From the NCBI RefSeq assembly GCF_947489755.1, contig NZ_CANLFB010000002.1:124001-188000 (forward strand): a stretch of DNA of 64,000 nt, in the 5' to 3' direction. Below are positions 8,588 through 19,347 of the stretch, piece by piece. The DNA comes from an uncultured Psychromonas sp. GTDB taxonomy: Bacteria > Pseudomonadota > Gammaproteobacteria > Enterobacterales > Psychromonadaceae. Positions within the stretch are counted from its first letter, which is position 1. Each line of letters begins with the position of its first letter. The notes below the pieces were generated by a model, which saw nothing but the letters and a program-made list of their open reading frames with translations, was not told the DNA's origin and did no database searches. The translations under genes were made by a program, and so were the position numbers.

Positions 8588-9652
8588 ATGACAGAATTAA
8601 AAAATGATCGTTATATTCGCGCTTTGCTAAACAAAGAAGTAGATAAAACGCCTGTGTGGATGATGCGTCAAGCAGGTCGTTATTTACCAGAATATAAAGC
8701 AACACGTGCTCAAGCAGGTGATTTCATGTCTTTATGTCGTAATGCTGATTTAGCGTGTGAAGTTACTTTACAACCTTTACGTCGTTTTGACTTAGATGCT
8801 GCGATTCTATTTTCTGATATTTTAACTATTCCAGATGCAATGGGCTTAGGGTTATATTTCTCTGAAGGTGAGGGCCCTCGATTTGAGCGTCCTATTAGCT
8901 GTAAAAAAGATGTTGATAACCTGATCATGCCAGATCCTGAAGGTGAACTTCAGTATGTAATGAATGCGGTCCGTACCATTCGTCGTGATTTAAAAGGCGA
9001 AGTACCACTAATTGGTTTCTCTGGTAGCCCGTGGACGTTAGCGACTTATATGGTTGAAGGCAGTGGTTCGAAATTCTTCACTAAAATTAAAAAAATGGCA
9101 TTTGCTGAGCCACAAACATTGCATCTTTTATTAGATAAATTAGCCGATTCTGTGATTGCTTATTTAAATGCACAAATTGCTGCAGGTGCTCAATCTGTAA
9201 TGGTATTTGATACGTGGGGTGGTATTTTATCGCCACGCGATTACAAAGACTTCTCATTACAATATATGCATAAAATAGTGGATGGTTTAACCCGTCATTA
9301 TGATGGTCAAAAAATACCGGTTACTTTATTCACAAAGAATGGCGGTCAATGGATCGAACAAATCGCTGACACAGGTTGTGATGCAATTGGTTTAGATTGG
9401 ACAATTGATATTAAAGAAGCGAAAGCACGTGTTGGTTCGCGTGTTGCATTACAAGGTAATATGGATCCATCAATGCTATATGCATCACCTGAACGTATTC
9501 GCCAAGAAGTGGCGACTATCTTAGAAGGTTTTGGTACAGGTAATGGCCATGTGTTTAATTTAGGGCATGGTATTCATTTAGATGTACCACCTGAAAACGC
9601 AAAAGTATTTGTTGATGCAGTCCATGAGCTAAGTGTACCTTACCATCGCTAA
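8588..9652 (+). CDS. hemE: uroporphyrinogen decarboxylase
   Basis: HemE converts uroporphyrinogen III to coproporphyrinogen III in haem synthesis. The 354-residue protein is full length. It shows the N-terminal signature [15 protein letters not shown], the second signature [16 protein letters not shown] and C-terminal NLGHGI. GATAAGG precedes the ATG. The location after nudC is conserved with E. coli. Confidence 0.97.
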   Translation: MTELKNDRYIRALLNKEVDKTPVWMMRQAGRYLPEYKATRAQAGDFMSLCRNADLACEVTLQPLRRFDLDAAILFSDILTIPDAMGLGLYFSEGEGPRFERPISCKKDVDNLIMPDPEGELQYVMNAVRTIRRDLKGEVPLIGFSGSPWTLATYMVEGSGSKFFTKIKKMAFAEPQTLHLLLDKLADSVIAYLNAQIAAGAQSVMVFDTWGGILSPRDYKDFSLQYMHKIVDGLTRHYDGQKIPVTLFTKNGGQWIEQIADTGCDAIGLDWTIDIKEAKARVGSRVALQGNMDPSMLYASPERIRQEVATILEGFGTGNGHVFNLGHGIHLDVPPENAKVFVDAVHELSVPYHR

Positions 9653-9734
9653 GATGGAGGGTAGTTTGTTAATACAAGCGACAACATAAAAAGACAAAGT
9701 AAGTTACGGCTTATTTTGGTGAATGTAGAAATTG

Positions 9735-9761
9735 AAAAACATGCTTCCGGCATGTTTTTTT
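9735..9761 (+). terminator. Rho-independent terminator after hemE
   Basis: AAAAACATGC and GCATGTTTTTTT form a stem with a short TTCCG-type loop, followed by T residues. It lies about 85 bases after hemE. Confidence 0.85.
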
Positions 9762-9906
9762 GTTTCCGAAGCAATATTTTTTTTTTGCATCTTGCTGTAA
9801 CTTAACTGTTTTAAATATTTAATAGATCTGTACGTAAAATGAACGATATACTAATATCTATTCACCACTTGTAAGCGACAATGTCAGCACTATAAATGGA
9901 GGTAAG

Positions 9907-10401
9907 ATGACGCTTTTTATAAAACATCATCAATTAAGTATTCGCCCTTTTATTGAATCAGATAAAAATGATTTTATCGATATTTTACAACACAAAGCTT
10001 GTATGAAATACAGCATCACAGGAGTGTTATCGAAACAACAGGCCGATGACTGCTTTAATATGTTCATCAGCAATAAAAAACATAAAATGTATGCCATTGA
10101 AGATCTAGACAATAGTACCGTCATTGGTTGCACTGGTTTACAAGATTGTTTTATTGACGAAGAAATAGAGCCCTCATTTATTCTACGTCTTTTACCTGAT
10201 TTTCATGAGCATCAAGATCTACTTCCTGTATTGCAACCCTTTATCAAACAATTAATCTCCTTTTATCAACTCCCTCATTTACAAGCTGTTGTGGCGCAAA
10301 ATAATCAGTTTAGTACGCAACTAATGTCAGATTTAAACTTCGAAAAAGTGAAAACTATTACTTGTCGAGGTATTGCCAGTAATTTACATAAAACTTATTA
10401 A
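9907..10401 (+). CDS. GNAT-family N-acetyltransferase
   Basis: The 164-residue protein starts LSIRPFIESDKNDF, typical of RimJ/RimL-type GNAT enzymes, and ends HLQAVVAQNNQFSTQLMSDLNFEKV, the usual final strand-helix of that fold. The central acetyl-CoA loop (normally RxxGxG/A) is weak here: the region PSFILRLLPDFHEHQDLL lacks the glycines. Activity is therefore uncertain. GGAGG lies four bases before the ATG. It separates hemE from purH; the substrate is unknown. Confidence 0.65.
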   Translation: MTLFIKHHQLSIRPFIESDKNDFIDILQHKACMKYSITGVLSKQQADDCFNMFISNKKHKMYAIEDLDNSTVIGCTGLQDCFIDEEIEPSFILRLLPDFHEHQDLLPVLQPFIKQLISFYQLPHLQAVVAQNNQFSTQLMSDLNFEKVKTITCRGIASNLHKTY

Positions 10402-10578
10402 ATAGGCAGTTAGTGATTATTTTGCATAAATAGCGCTATTTTTTGTGTTTTTATTCAACAAAACGAATAAAAGTCCTTTCAATTCGGGTAGAATGCCGCG
10501 CAAGTTTAACTTTTAAGAAAACTCCAATCATTTGAGTTTTTCACTCATGAAAACATTAACCGAGGAATGTGGAAGATA

Positions 10579-12171
10579 ATGGAAAATAACCGAACAATTA
10601 AACGCGCACTGATCAGTGTTTCTGATAAAACTGGTATTGTAGAATTTGCACGTGAATTAGCAGATAAAGGCGTTGAGCTTTTATCAACAGGCGGTACTTG
10701 TAAATTATTGGCTGAAAATAATATCAAAGTAACAGAAGTATCTGATTACACTGGATTCCCTGAAATGATGGATGGACGTGTAAAAACATTACACCCTAAA
10801 ATTCATGGTGGCATTCTTGCTCGTCGTGGTATCGATGAAGCAGTCATGTCTGCAAATGATATCCAAGCGATTGATATGGTTGTTGTTAACTTATATCCAT
10901 TTGCTGCAACAGTAGCTAACCCAGATTGTACATTAGAAGATGCGATTGAAAATATCGATATCGGCGGTCCAACAATGGTACGTGCTGCGGCAAAAAACCA
11001 TAAAGATGTCGCCATTGTTGTAAATGCATCTGACTACGCACGTATTTTGTCTGAAATGACAGAAAACGACGGTAGCCTAGTTTATAAAACGCGTTTTGAC
11101 TTAGCGATTGCTGCTTATGAGCATACCGCTCAATACGACGGTATGATTGCTAACTACTTCGGTACGATGGTGCCAAGTTACGGTGAAAACAAAGAAGGTG
11201 ATGAGGAATCAAAATTCCCACGCACTTTCAATGCACAATTCCAAAAGAAACAAGATATGCGTTACGGTGAAAACTCGCATCAAGCAGCGGCTTTCTATGT
11301 TGAAAACAACGTTCAAGAAGCGTCTGTATCAACAGCAACGCAGTTACAAGGTAAAGCATTATCTTACAACAACATCGCAGATACTGATTCTGCATTAGAA
11401 TGTGTTAAAGAATTTTCAGAGCCTGCTTGTGTAATAGTTAAACATGCAAATCCATGTGGTGTTGCCGTTGCTGGAAATATCCTTGATGCATACGAAGGCG
11501 CTTACAAAACTGACCCAACGTCTGCATTTGGTGGCATTATCGCATTTAACCGCGAATTAGACGCTGCAACAGCTGAAGCAATTACATCACGTCAATTTGT
11601 TGAAGTGATTATCGCCCCATCAGTTAGTGATGAAGCGGTTGCTATTATTGCAGCTAAAAAGAACCTACGTTTATTAGTGTGTGGCGAATGGGCTGACCAA
11701 ACAACTGAGTTTGATATCAAACGCGTTAACGGTGGTTTATTAGTACAAGATCGTGACCAAGGTATGGTTGGATTAGATGACCTTAAAGTCGTGTCTAAAC
11801 GTCAACCAACAGAATCAGAAATGACGGATTTATTGTTTAGCTGGAAAGTGGCTAAGTTTGTTAAATCAAATGCAATTGTTTACGTTAAAAACAGTGCAAC
11901 AGTGGGTGTAGGCGCAGGTCAAATGAGTCGCGTTTACAGTGCTAAAATTGCAGGCATTAAAGCCGCTGATGAAAACCTAGTTGTTGAAGGTTCTGTTATG
12001 GCATCTGATGCATTCTTCCCATTCCGTGACGGTATCGATGCAGCAGCAGAAGCTGGCATTAGTTGTGTTATCCAGCCAGGTGGTTCAATGCGTGATGATG
12101 AAGTTATCGCAGCAGCAGATGAGCACAATATGGCAATGGTGTTCACAGGAATGCGCCACTTCCGTCATTAA
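10579..12171 (+). CDS. purH: bifunctional AICAR transformylase/IMP cyclohydrolase
   Basis: PurH performs the last two steps of IMP synthesis. The N-terminal MGS-like cyclohydrolase domain shows [21 protein letters not shown] and [15 protein letters not shown]. The transformylase half carries [12 protein letters not shown] with the catalytic Lys-His pair, and the protein ends FTGMRHFRH as in E. coli. The ATG at 10579 gives 530 residues (E. coli 529). GAGGAA at 10562-10567 overlaps the upstream in-frame ATG at 10567 and so favours the later one. It is paired with purD downstream. Confidence 0.96.
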   Translation: MENNRTIKRALISVSDKTGIVEFARELADKGVELLSTGGTCKLLAENNIKVTEVSDYTGFPEMMDGRVKTLHPKIHGGILARRGIDEAVMSANDIQAIDMVVVNLYPFAATVANPDCTLEDAIENIDIGGPTMVRAAAKNHKDVAIVVNASDYARILSEMTENDGSLVYKTRFDLAIAAYEHTAQYDGMIANYFGTMVPSYGENKEGDEESKFPRTFNAQFQKKQDMRYGENSHQAAAFYVENNVQEASVSTATQLQGKALSYNNIADTDSALECVKEFSEPACVIVKHANPCGVAVAGNILDAYEGAYKTDPTSAFGGIIAFNRELDAATAEAITSRQFVEVIIAPSVSDEAVAIIAAKKNLRLLVCGEWADQTTEFDIKRVNGGLLVQDRDQGMVGLDDLKVVSKRQPTESEMTDLLFSWKVAKFVKSNAIVYVKNSATVGVGAGQMSRVYSAKIAGIKAADENLVVEGSVMASDAFFPFRDGIDAAAEAGISCVIQPGGSMRDDEVIAAADEHNMAMVFTGMRHFRH

Positions 12172-12184
12172 TCTTTATATCTTA

Positions 12185-12268
12185 GTCTGTAGATTCGATC
12201 TCTGCGTCAAAGGTGCTCACTTGCAGTTGCAAGCTCCGCGCCTTTTCTTTGACCTCGAACCAACAGAC
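12185..12268. repeat. structured repeat element, copy 1 (purH-purD gap)
   Basis: A long imperfect hairpin: outer arms GTCTGT/ACAGAC, then TTCGA/TCGAA, GTCAAAG/CTTTGAC and AAGGTGC/GCGCCTT, enclosing an inner dyad CTTGCAGTTGCAAG. The core AAAGGTGCTCA-dyad-CTCCGCGCCTTTT recurs in reverse orientation at 12372-12455. Confidence 0.7.
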
Positions 12269-12300
12269 GTTGATATAACAAATTAATGAGTTAACTGTTC

Positions 12301-12328
12301 TTATGTTTTAAAGTCCTTTAAAACATAA
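12301..12328. terminator. palindromic hairpin between the two repeat copies
   Basis: TTATGTTTTAAAG and CTTTAAAACATAA are perfect inverted repeats separated by two bases. It is a possible terminator or pausing hairpin, AT-rich and without a clean T run after it. Confidence 0.4.
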
Positions 12329-12371
12329 TTAACTTTTAGTCTTTTGAATAATTGCAGTGAGTCAGAACTAA

Positions 12372-12455
12372 GCTATTTAGTGTTAGTTCAAGAAAAAAGC
12401 ACGGAGTTTAGCGCGCTAAATGAGTACTTTTGACGCTGAAATAGCATTAAATAGC
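12372..12455. repeat. structured repeat element, copy 2 (inverted)
   Basis: Read on the minus strand its core is AAAAGTACTCA, the dyad TTTAGCGCGCTAAA, then CTCCGTGCTTTTTT. It follows copy 1 base by base outside the dyad and keeps the dyad with a different sequence. Outer arms GCTATTTA/TAAATAGC extend the hairpin. Confidence 0.7.
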
Positions 12456-12483
12456 GACGGACTGTCTTACGTGAGGAAAACGA

Positions 12484-13770
12484 ATGAATGTACTGATTAT
12501 TGGTAATGGTGGTCGTGAACATGCTTTGGCATGGAAAGCGGCGCAAAACGCTGAAGTTAAAAATGTATTTGTTGCTCCAGGTAATGCGGGTAGCGCGTTA
12601 GAAAATAAAGTTAAAAACGTTAATATCGGTGTTGAAGATATCGATGCATTAGTAGCTTTTGCTAAAGAAAATAATGTTGAATTAACGATTGTAGGCCCAG
12701 AAGCCCCATTAGTTATTGGCGTGGTTGATGCTTTCCGTGAAGCTAACTTAGCTTGTTTCGGTCCAACTAAAGGCGCTGCGCAGTTAGAGGGCTCTAAAGC
12801 ATTCACTAAAGACTTTTTAGCGCGTCATGATATTCCGACGGCTTGGTACCAAAACTTCACTGAGATTGAGCCTGCTTTGGCTTATGTACGTGAAAAAGGT
12901 GCACCGATTGTGATTAAAGCGGATGGTCTTGCTGCAGGTAAAGGCGTGATCGTTGCGATGACATTACAAGAAGCTGAAGATGCGATTCAAGATATGTTAG
13001 CGGGTAATGCTTTTGGTGAAGCTGGGCATCGTGTTGTTGTCGAAGAGTTTTTAGATGGTGAAGAAGCGTCATTCATCGTCATGGTTGATGGTAAGAATAT
13101 TGTACCAATGGCAACAAGCCAAGATCACAAACGTGTTGGTGATGGCGATACAGGTCCAAATACGGGTGGTATGGGGGCTTATTCTCCAGCACCAGTCGTA
13201 ACACCTGAAATGCATGATCGTATTATGGACTTAGTTATTCGTCCTACGGTTGAAGGTATGGCTGCTGAAGGTAATACGTACACAGGATTCTTATACGCTG
13301 GTCTTATGATCATGGCTGATGGCACACCTAAAGTCATTGAATACAACTGTCGTTTTGGCGACCCTGAAACACAACCAATCATGTTACGTATGAAATCTGA
13401 CATTGTTACTTTATGTTTAGCAGGCGTAAACGGCGAACTTGAAGATATGGTTGCTGAGTTTGATCCACGTGCTGCTATTGGTGTGGTATTAGCGGCTGGC
13501 GGTTACCCTGCCGATTACACTAAAGGTCATGTTATTTCAGGTATTCCTGAAGCAACTGAAGGACTTAAAGTGTTCCATGCTGGTACCGCGGAGAAAGACG
13601 GTCAAGTCGTGACAAGCGGCGGTCGTGTACTTTGTGCTACAGCATTAGGCAATACGGTAACAGAAGCGCAACAGAAGGCGTATGAGCTAGTTAAAGAGAT
13701 TAGTTGGGATGGTATGTTCCATCGTAACGATATTGCTTACCGTGCGATTGCACGTGAAAATGAAAAATAA
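12484..13770 (+). CDS. purD: phosphoribosylamine-glycine ligase (GARS)
   Basis: PurD joins glycine to phosphoribosylamine in purine synthesis. The 428-residue protein shows the N-terminal MNVLIIGNGGREHALAWK, the ATP-grasp segments PIVIKADGLAAGKGVIV and QDHKRVGDGDTGPNTGGMGA, and EYNCRFGDPETQ. The length equals that of E. coli PurD (429). GTGAGGAAA precedes the ATG. It shares a unit with purH, but the 312-base gap with two structured repeats is unusually large. Confidence 0.97.
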   Translation: MNVLIIGNGGREHALAWKAAQNAEVKNVFVAPGNAGSALENKVKNVNIGVEDIDALVAFAKENNVELTIVGPEAPLVIGVVDAFREANLACFGPTKGAAQLEGSKAFTKDFLARHDIPTAWYQNFTEIEPALAYVREKGAPIVIKADGLAAGKGVIVAMTLQEAEDAIQDMLAGNAFGEAGHRVVVEEFLDGEEASFIVMVDGKNIVPMATSQDHKRVGDGDTGPNTGGMGAYSPAPVVTPEMHDRIMDLVIRPTVEGMAAEGNTYTGFLYAGLMIMADGTPKVIEYNCRFGDPETQPIMLRMKSDIVTLCLAGVNGELEDMVAEFDPRAAIGVVLAAGGYPADYTKGHVISGIPEATEGLKVFHAGTAEKDGQVVTSGGRVLCATALGNTVTEAQQKAYELVKEISWDGMFHRNDIAYRAIARENEK

Positions 13771-13786
13771 GTAAGTTGCCTTAAAA

Positions 13787-13817
13787 CCTCACTTCTTCTG
13801 TCATGGAATAAGTGAGG
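13787..13817. terminator. hairpin terminator between purD and the OsmC fusion gene
   Basis: CCTCACTT and AAGTGAGG form an 8-bp stem with a 15-base loop, 17 bases after the purD stop codon. A modest T-rich stretch (CTATTTCAGTTTT) follows on the plus strand. Confidence 0.5.
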
Positions 13818-13887
13818 CTATTTCAGTTTTATTATTTGAATCTAAGCTAGCTTTAACTTGGATTGGTTCAAATAACCTACCCGCTAG

Positions 13888-15090
13888 CTATTCTACTAAT
13901 TTACTAATAACGGTAACGTCATTGTGCAATGTTTTGTGTACGGGACATTTATCAGCAATCTCTAAAAATCGTGCTTTTTGCAGTTCATCAAGCTTGCCTA
14001 CAAAGCTAATTTTACGAACAATGGCTTCTATCCCATTTTGCTGTTCACAGTTATTGCAGTCATCTTCATAATTACGTGTATGGGTTAATTCTACTTTAAT
14101 ATGTTCAACGGGTAAGTTTTTGCGTTGTGCGTACATTCTCAATGTCATTGATGTACATGCCCCTAAACCAGCGAGTAAATGTTCATAGGGATCTGGACCT
14201 GCATTCTTGCCTCCCATTTTCACTGGTTCGTCTGCTAACCAATAATGGCTTGATGTGCTGACATGTTGTGTAAACTTATGATCTTTCTCTTCTACTAAAA
14301 CGTGCCCTTTAGAGACACTACTCTGGTAAGTTTCTTGATCGCTTACAATGTACCGATTCGCCCACGTTGCAATAACATCTGCTGCATATTCAGCATCTGC
14401 CTTTTTCGTTAATAAATGATCTGCATTATCTAAACTAACAAAGCTTTTAGGGTGTAATGCTGCTTGATAGATCTTTTCAGCTTCTTTAATACTCACGGTT
14501 TTATCGATAGGGGAATGCATGACTAAAAGTGCTTTTTTTAATTTACTAATATGTGCATTGCCATAACTATTAATATCATCTAAAAATTGCTTTTGTATCG
14601 TAAAGTGACGACCTGCGAGGCTAACCTCTGCTTCACCTTTTTCATTGATGTCATCAATGTGTGCTGCAAAATTATGGGCTACATGTGCAGCATCAGAAGG
14701 TGCACCAATAGTCACGACGGCAACGGACTCCGGTACACTTTGTGCAACACCTAGTACTGCTGCTCCACCTAGGCTATGGCCTATTAATAGTTTTGGGGCT
14801 TGGTAGCCTTCACGAAGAAAGTCTGCTGCTGCGATCAAGTCTTGTATATTAGAAGAGAAGTTTGTATTAGCAAAATCACCGTCGCTATTACCTAAACCGG
14901 TAAAATCAAAACGTAAAACAGCAACACCTTTAGCGGTTAATGCTCGGCTAATTCGAGAGGCTGCTGCTACATCTTTACTGCAAGTGAAGCAATGGGCGAA
15001 TAATGCGTAAAATCGGATGTTTGATTCTGGTGTTTCTAACAATCCACTTAATTTGTTGTTACCACTCGTAAACTCTATTTTCTGTCGCAT
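13888..15090 (-). CDS. alpha/beta hydrolase-OsmC fusion protein
   Basis: A two-domain protein of 400 residues. Residues 1-250 form an alpha/beta hydrolase with the nucleophile elbow GHSLGG (Ser106), HCFTCSKD as the oxyanion region and a late NADH(L) histidine (DNADHLL). Residues 265-400 form an OsmC/Ohr-like domain with the two redox cysteines in [13 protein letters not shown] and CPVHKTL. OsmC domains reduce organic peroxides with thiols; the hydrolase may release a substrate. The same fusion is widespread in proteobacteria. An extra CNNC pair (about residues 345-350) is a possible metal or redox site. Confidence 0.87.
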   Translation of the reverse strand: MRQKIEFTSGNNKLSGLLETPESNIRFYALFAHCFTCSKDVAAASRISRALTAKGVAVLRFDFTGLGNSDGDFANTNFSSNIQDLIAAADFLREGYQAPKLLIGHSLGGAAVLGVAQSVPESVAVVTIGAPSDAAHVAHNFAAHIDDINEKGEAEVSLAGRHFTIQKQFLDDINSYGNAHISKLKKALLVMHSPIDKTVSIKEAEKIYQAALHPKSFVSLDNADHLLTKKADAEYAADVIATWANRYIVSDQETYQSSVSKGHVLVEEKDHKFTQHVSTSSHYWLADEPVKMGGKNAGPDPYEHLLAGLGACTSMTLRMYAQRKNLPVEHIKVELTHTRNYEDDCNNCEQQNGIEAIVRKISFVGKLDELQKARFLEIADKCPVHKTLHNDVTVISKLVE

Positions 15091-15262
15091 GATTGATCCT
15101 TATGGAGAAAAGTTAATTTATCTCTAATAGTTAGCCATGATACTTAAAAATGCAAAGTGGGCGAGTCAAATTTATCTAAGGCTTAGGAAGCAAATACTGT
15201 AAGGGAGTTATGTTATGGGGAATAGTGAAAGTTGCGAGTCATTGAGAAGGGAAAAGTATACG

Positions 15263-15290
15263 AAATAAAAAAGCCCTTAAATAAGGGCTT
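15263..15290 (-). terminator. Rho-independent terminator after hupA
   Basis: On the minus strand AAGCCCTT/AAGGGCTT form a stem with a 4-base loop and are followed by TTTTTTATTTC. It lies about 45 bases after the HU gene. Confidence 0.88.
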
Positions 15291-15335
15291 AAATTTGCTG
15301 TAAGAATCACATGTTTATGTGAGACAAATAAATAC

Positions 15336-15611
15336 TTATTTGTTTACTGATTCTTTAAGCGCTTTACCGGCAACAAAAGCAGGAACGTTAGCTGCTTTAA
15401 TTTGAATGTCTGCACCAGTTTGTGGGTTACGACCTGTACGTGCTGCACGATGATTTACTTTGAATGTGCCAAAGCCGATTAGTTGAACTGGTTCGCCATC
15501 TTTTAGACTGTCAGTCACGCTAGCTAAAATTTGCTCTAGAGCTGCTTTAGCTTGTACTTTAGTTAGGTCAGCTTTTTCTGCGATGTCTGCTACAAGTTGA
15601 GTTTTGTTCAT
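15336..15611 (-). CDS. hupA: DNA-binding protein HU, alpha type
   Basis: HU bends and wraps DNA as a nucleoid protein. At 91 residues it starts [18 protein letters not shown] and has the conserved [21 protein letters not shown] arm region, here followed by [20 protein letters not shown]. The place beside yjaG matches the E. coli yjaG-hupA order. GGAAGTC lies just before the ATG. It has its own terminator. Confidence 0.96.
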   Translation of the reverse strand: MNKTQLVADIAEKADLTKVQAKAALEQILASVTDSLKDGEPVQLIGFGTFKVNHRAARTGRNPQTGADIQIKAANVPAFVAGKALKESVNK

Positions 15612-15781
15612 TATTTGACTTCCGTTAGTATAAAAAAATGCATAAGAATTTAAACACTTAATTAATGTATTGCATTCATTCCTAGCAAGTAAAGCATAAT
15701 CCGCTTAAAAATGAAGAAAGTAGCGATTTATTTACTTTATTGTGTCAAAAATCACAAAATTATAACATTTCAACGCTGATT

Positions 15782-16360
15782 CTATGATGTAGATATGCCA
15801 ATGTTAGTACTTTCAAGTGATCTTATGTAAGTACGAATTGACTTTATTAGCTCAGGGCATCGCTCATTATCTAGCATCTTAAGGATGGTTTTTTGTACGT
15901 CTAACTGCTCAATAAATAACGGTTCTTCTATTAATATTGCTTCATCAATTTCTTCACCTGTTTGTAATTCTATAAAGCTAGCAATCGTTGCAAAACTCGT
16001 TTGGCTTGCATTTAATGCTTCTTCTTTAGACTTACTGGTGAACGAATTGAAAATACAATTGGTAATAACACAATAATCGACAGCAGGGTAAACACCATAA
16101 AATTCATGATCACTGGCCTCTGGAATAATCACATCAAAATTTTCTTCTTGGATAGTAAAGTTAATTTTTGCGCCTTTTACCGTCAGCTTTTCCCAAAAAA
16201 GCTGTAAGATATTGTCTGCTATAACATCATGTTCACTTTCAATTGCTTGACTGAACATTTTAAAGTGAGTGATATTTTGCTCAGCTAATGCCATACAAAA
16301 TACACTTTGTTGCCAAGCTTGTAAGTTTGTAAGTTGATCATTGATGGGAAGAGATAGCAT
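15782..16360 (-). CDS. yjaG: YjaG-family (DUF416) protein
   Basis: The 192-residue protein matches E. coli YjaG along its length: LQAWQQSVFCMALAEQNI, ILQLFWEKLTVKGAKINF, FYGVYPAVDYCV and a C-terminal LIKSIRTYIRSLESTNIGIS. The family (DUF416) has no defined function. It lies upstream of hupA on the same strand, as in E. coli. Confidence 0.88.
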   Translation of the reverse strand: MLSLPINDQLTNLQAWQQSVFCMALAEQNITHFKMFSQAIESEHDVIADNILQLFWEKLTVKGAKINFTIQEENFDVIIPEASDHEFYGVYPAVDYCVITNCIFNSFTSKSKEEALNASQTSFATIASFIELQTGEEIDEAILIEEPLFIEQLDVQKTILKMLDNERCPELIKSIRTYIRSLESTNIGISTS

Positions 16361-16669
16361 AGTTGTCCTATTTGCACCTTTAAAAGAAGCTAAGATTATA
16401 GGCTAATTTAATAACTGTCTTTAGATATTTAATTATTTCTTTTGTTTATCAAAATATAATGTCAATAATATTAAGTTTATGCGGATTTTTGACGAAAGGT
16501 TTAAGGCGTTTTAATGGTTAATGTCATTGATTATACATTGTCAAACATGACGATAACTAAACTCACCGATATTCGAATGCTTTGTACTGAATGATGACAG
16601 GTATAAATGAGAGTCATAAAAAAAGCGACTCATAGAATCGCTTTTTTATATTTTAAATAGCGGTAGAGC
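16361..16669. other. intergenic region between fis and yjaG
   Basis: AT-rich 309 bases holding the yjaG promoter side and the fis terminator. I see no gene or further motif. Confidence 0.6.
16617..16648 (-). terminator. Rho-independent terminator after fis
   Basis: AAAAGCGA and TCGCTTTTTT pair around an ATTCTATGAG-type loop. On the minus strand the stem is followed by a long T run, about 20 bases after the fis stop codon. Confidence 0.88.
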
Positions 16670-16969
16670 TTAGCCCATGCCGTATTTTTTTAATTTTTTA
16701 CGTAATGTACCACGGTTAATACCTAACATGGTTGCTGCACGTGTTTGATTACCACGAGTGTACTGCATAATGATATCTAGCATTGGTGCTTCAACTTCAG
16801 CCAATACTAATTCATATAATTCAGTTGTATCTTGACCGTTTAATTTTGCCACATAACCAGAGACAGCTTGACGTACTGAGTCACGTAGTGGACGTTGAGT
16901 TATTTGCCCTGTAGCAGGAATACTAGTCGTTGTTGTCAGTGCTTCTTGAGAAATATTTTGTTCAAACAT
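16670..16969 (-). CDS. fis: DNA-binding protein Fis
   Basis: Fis is a growth-phase nucleoid protein and activator of rRNA promoters. The 99-residue product has the typical C-terminal helix-turn-helix [20 protein letters not shown] ending KKYGMG, and the N-terminal beta-hairpin and dimer helices ([19 protein letters not shown]). It is 18 bases downstream of dusB in the standard dusB-fis operon. Confidence 0.96.
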   Translation of the reverse strand: MFEQNISQEALTTTTSIPATGQITQRPLRDSVRQAVSGYVAKLNGQDTTELYELVLAEVEAPMLDIIMQYTRGNQTRAATMLGINRGTLRKKLKKYGMG

Positions 16970-16987
16970 GGGTATTAACTCTTTTAA

Positions 16988-17950
16988 TTACAATTGATTT
17001 AAATAAGTTTCTAATGCATTTAGTTGCTCGCTAGAGTTTTCTATTGCATTAAATTTACGCTTAAAATTACCTAACTTGTCCTGCTCCTGTAAATACCACC
17101 CGACGTGCTTCCTAGCGATTCGAGGGCCCATTACATCACCATAAAAACTGTGCAAAGCTTGCACATGATTCAACAGTATTTCTGTAATTTCCATTTGCGC
17201 TAAACACGGAGCATATTGCCCTGTATTTAAGTAATGGTTAATTTCATTGAATATCCAAGGTGCACCTTGTGCGCCTCGTCCAATCATGATGGCATCTGCC
17301 CCTGTATGATCCAGCACATACTTGGCTTTCTCTACTGAAGTGATATCACCATTTGCAATCACAGGGATTGTTATACTTTCTTTAATTGCTTTTATTGTGT
17401 CGTACTCGGCTTCGCCTTTAAAAAGGCACTGACGCGTACGACCATGCACTGATAGTGCTTGGATACCTGCTTGTTCAGCGATCTGTGCAATCTCTAATCC
17501 ATTTCTATTGTCCGGATCCCAACCAGTGCGAATTTTCAAAGTCACGGGCACATCAACGGCATCTACAACACTTTCTAAAATAGCTTTCACTAATTCCGGA
17601 TGTGGCAATAATGCTGAGCCTGCTTTCTTCTTATTCACCTTTTTAGCGGGACAACCCATATTAATATCAACGATCTGAGCACCTAGCTGTACAGTCAATT
17701 GTGCAGCGTTAGCCATTGCTAGCGGATCTGCGCCAGCAATTTGTACAGAACGAATACCTGATTCGTCATGGTAGTCCATTCGTAACTTAGATTTAGTGCT
17801 ATTCCAAACACGAGGATTCGATGACAACATCTCTGATACTGCTAATCCAGCACCTTGCTTGCGGCAAAGTTCTCTGAATGGGCGATCGGTGACACCTGCC
17901 ATCGGCGCTAAAATAAGATTATTGTCTAATTGATACTTTCCAATGCGCAT
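16988..17950 (-). CDS. dusB: tRNA-dihydrouridine synthase B
   Basis: An FMN enzyme that reduces specific uridines of tRNA. The 320-residue protein begins [19 protein letters not shown] and has the catalytic cysteine in [19 protein letters not shown], then SVHGRTRQC and IPVIANGDI in the TIM barrel, and [12 protein letters not shown]-terminal HVGWYLQ fits DusB. It is followed immediately by fis. Confidence 0.96.
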   Translation of the reverse strand: MRIGKYQLDNNLILAPMAGVTDRPFRELCRKQGAGLAVSEMLSSNPRVWNSTKSKLRMDYHDESGIRSVQIAGADPLAMANAAQLTVQLGAQIVDINMGCPAKKVNKKKAGSALLPHPELVKAILESVVDAVDVPVTLKIRTGWDPDNRNGLEIAQIAEQAGIQALSVHGRTRQCLFKGEAEYDTIKAIKESITIPVIANGDITSVEKAKYVLDHTGADAIMIGRGAQGAPWIFNEINHYLNTGQYAPCLAQMEITEILLNHVQALHSFYGDVMGPRIARKHVGWYLQEQDKLGNFKRKFNAIENSSEQLNALETYLNQL

Positions 17951-18087
17951 ATTCTAAGCGTTCTCTAAGTTAAGGCGGCGTAGTCTACGCATTTTTTCAA
18001 CCAGAATAAAGGTTAATAATTAACCATTTTGAAATTATTTAGCTTGCAAACTAAGCAACACTTTGTTCTCAGTTATTTAGAGTGGCT

Positions 18088-18972
18088 TTAAGCGTGCTTA
18101 ATTCCAGACAAACGAGCCCATTCATCTTTGATTTTTGCTGAGTCCATATCAAACCATTGGCCATAAACTGTCAGTAATTCATCTGCTTGTTGTTCTAAAA
18201 TACCTGATAACGCTAATTTACCATTGGCTTTCACTAGGCATTCAATACTGGTTGATAGTTCACGTAATGGACCTGCTAAAATATTAGCAACCACGACATC
18301 GGCAATAATGCCTTCAGGCGCATCTTCTGGTAAATAAAGTTCAAGTTGGTCTGATACATTATTGCGTTGTGCATTATCGCGGCTAGCAGTGATTGCTTGC
18401 GGGTCAATATCAATACCGATAACACGTTTTGCACCTAATTTAAGCGCCGCAATGGCTAATATGCCTGAACCACAACCAAAATCGATAACCACTTTATCTT
18501 GTAGATCTTGTGCATCTAACCAAGCTAAACAAAGCGCGGTAGTTGGGTGAGTACCTGTACCAAAAGCAAGGCCAGGATCTAACATGACATTAACTGCGTT
18601 TTCGTCTGGGACGGGCTTCCAACTTGGGCAAATCCATAAACGTTCACCAAATTTCATTGGGTGGAAGTTATCCATCCATTCGCGTACCCAGTCTTTATCT
18701 TCTAATTGTTCTATTTTAAAAGCAAAATCATCAGCTAGTAAGCCACTGCCTTTTAATACGGCGATAACAGGCAGCATGTCTGTTTCTGCTTCATACAGTC
18801 CCGTTACGTCGGTATCACCCCATAAACGAGTTTCTCCTGGCATTGGTTCAAAAATAGGCGTGTCTTGCGAATCAGTGAAGGTTGCCGATAGAGCACCGTT
18901 GTCCATTAGTAGTTCGCCAATTTCTTCTGCATTTACGTTATTTGCATTTAATTTAAGCTGGATCCAAGGCAT
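18088..18972 (-). CDS. prmA: ribosomal protein L11 methyltransferase
   Basis: PrmA trimethylates ribosomal protein L11. The N-terminal substrate domain starts MPWIQLKLN, and the catalytic domain has the AdoMet motif [15 protein letters not shown], the acidic loop GIDIDPQAI and motif [10 protein letters not shown]. The 294-residue length equals the family standard. Located 137 bases upstream of dusB in the prmA-dusB-fis cluster. Confidence 0.96.
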   Translation of the reverse strand: MPWIQLKLNANNVNAEEIGELLMDNGALSATFTDSQDTPIFEPMPGETRLWGDTDVTGLYEAETDMLPVIAVLKGSGLLADDFAFKIEQLEDKDWVREWMDNFHPMKFGERLWICPSWKPVPDENAVNVMLDPGLAFGTGTHPTTALCLAWLDAQDLQDKVVIDFGCGSGILAIAALKLGAKRVIGIDIDPQAITASRDNAQRNNVSDQLELYLPEDAPEGIIADVVVANILAGPLRELSTSIECLVKANGKLALSGILEQQADELLTVYGQWFDMDSAKIKDEWARLSGIKHA

Positions 18973-19347
18973 GATTTTCTCTTTTTTATTGGGGTAAACA
19001 GATAGGGCGCAAGAATACAGGGAATTAATAAATTAATATAGCGATTGAAAAAGTATTCTGGCAGAGGTGTGTTAGCGCAAAAGTCGTATTTATTGTTCTT
19101 ATTTGGCAAAAGCTTTCTACTTTTAGGTAGCTCTTTTTTTGTTTATATATCGTAAAATAACTAAAAGACTATTCTCATCGTAAGTAGCCTATTTTAATAG
19201 GATTATTACTTTAGTTTACTTAAGGACTTGTTTTATTTTATAAAACTTTAACAAATAGTTTGTTCATAATTCAGTATGATGGAGAACTATTAAACAATAT
19301 TAGTAATATCATTAAAAATGGCCGCTTGTTACGAAAAGGGTATTTCG
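18973..19347. other. divergent intergenic region prmA / response regulator
   Basis: A 375-base AT-rich region carrying the promoters of prmA (minus) and of the response regulator (plus). I could not single out an operator. Confidence 0.5.

Noticed and set aside
12447-12806. Minus-strand frame of 119 codons at the start of purD.
   Set aside because: It is antisense to the conserved purD N-terminus and overlaps the structured repeat; no homology was recognised.
18362-18997. Plus-strand open frames of 62 and 137 codons opposite prmA.
   Set aside because: They are antisense shadows of a strongly conserved gene, with no ribosome-binding site or family signature.
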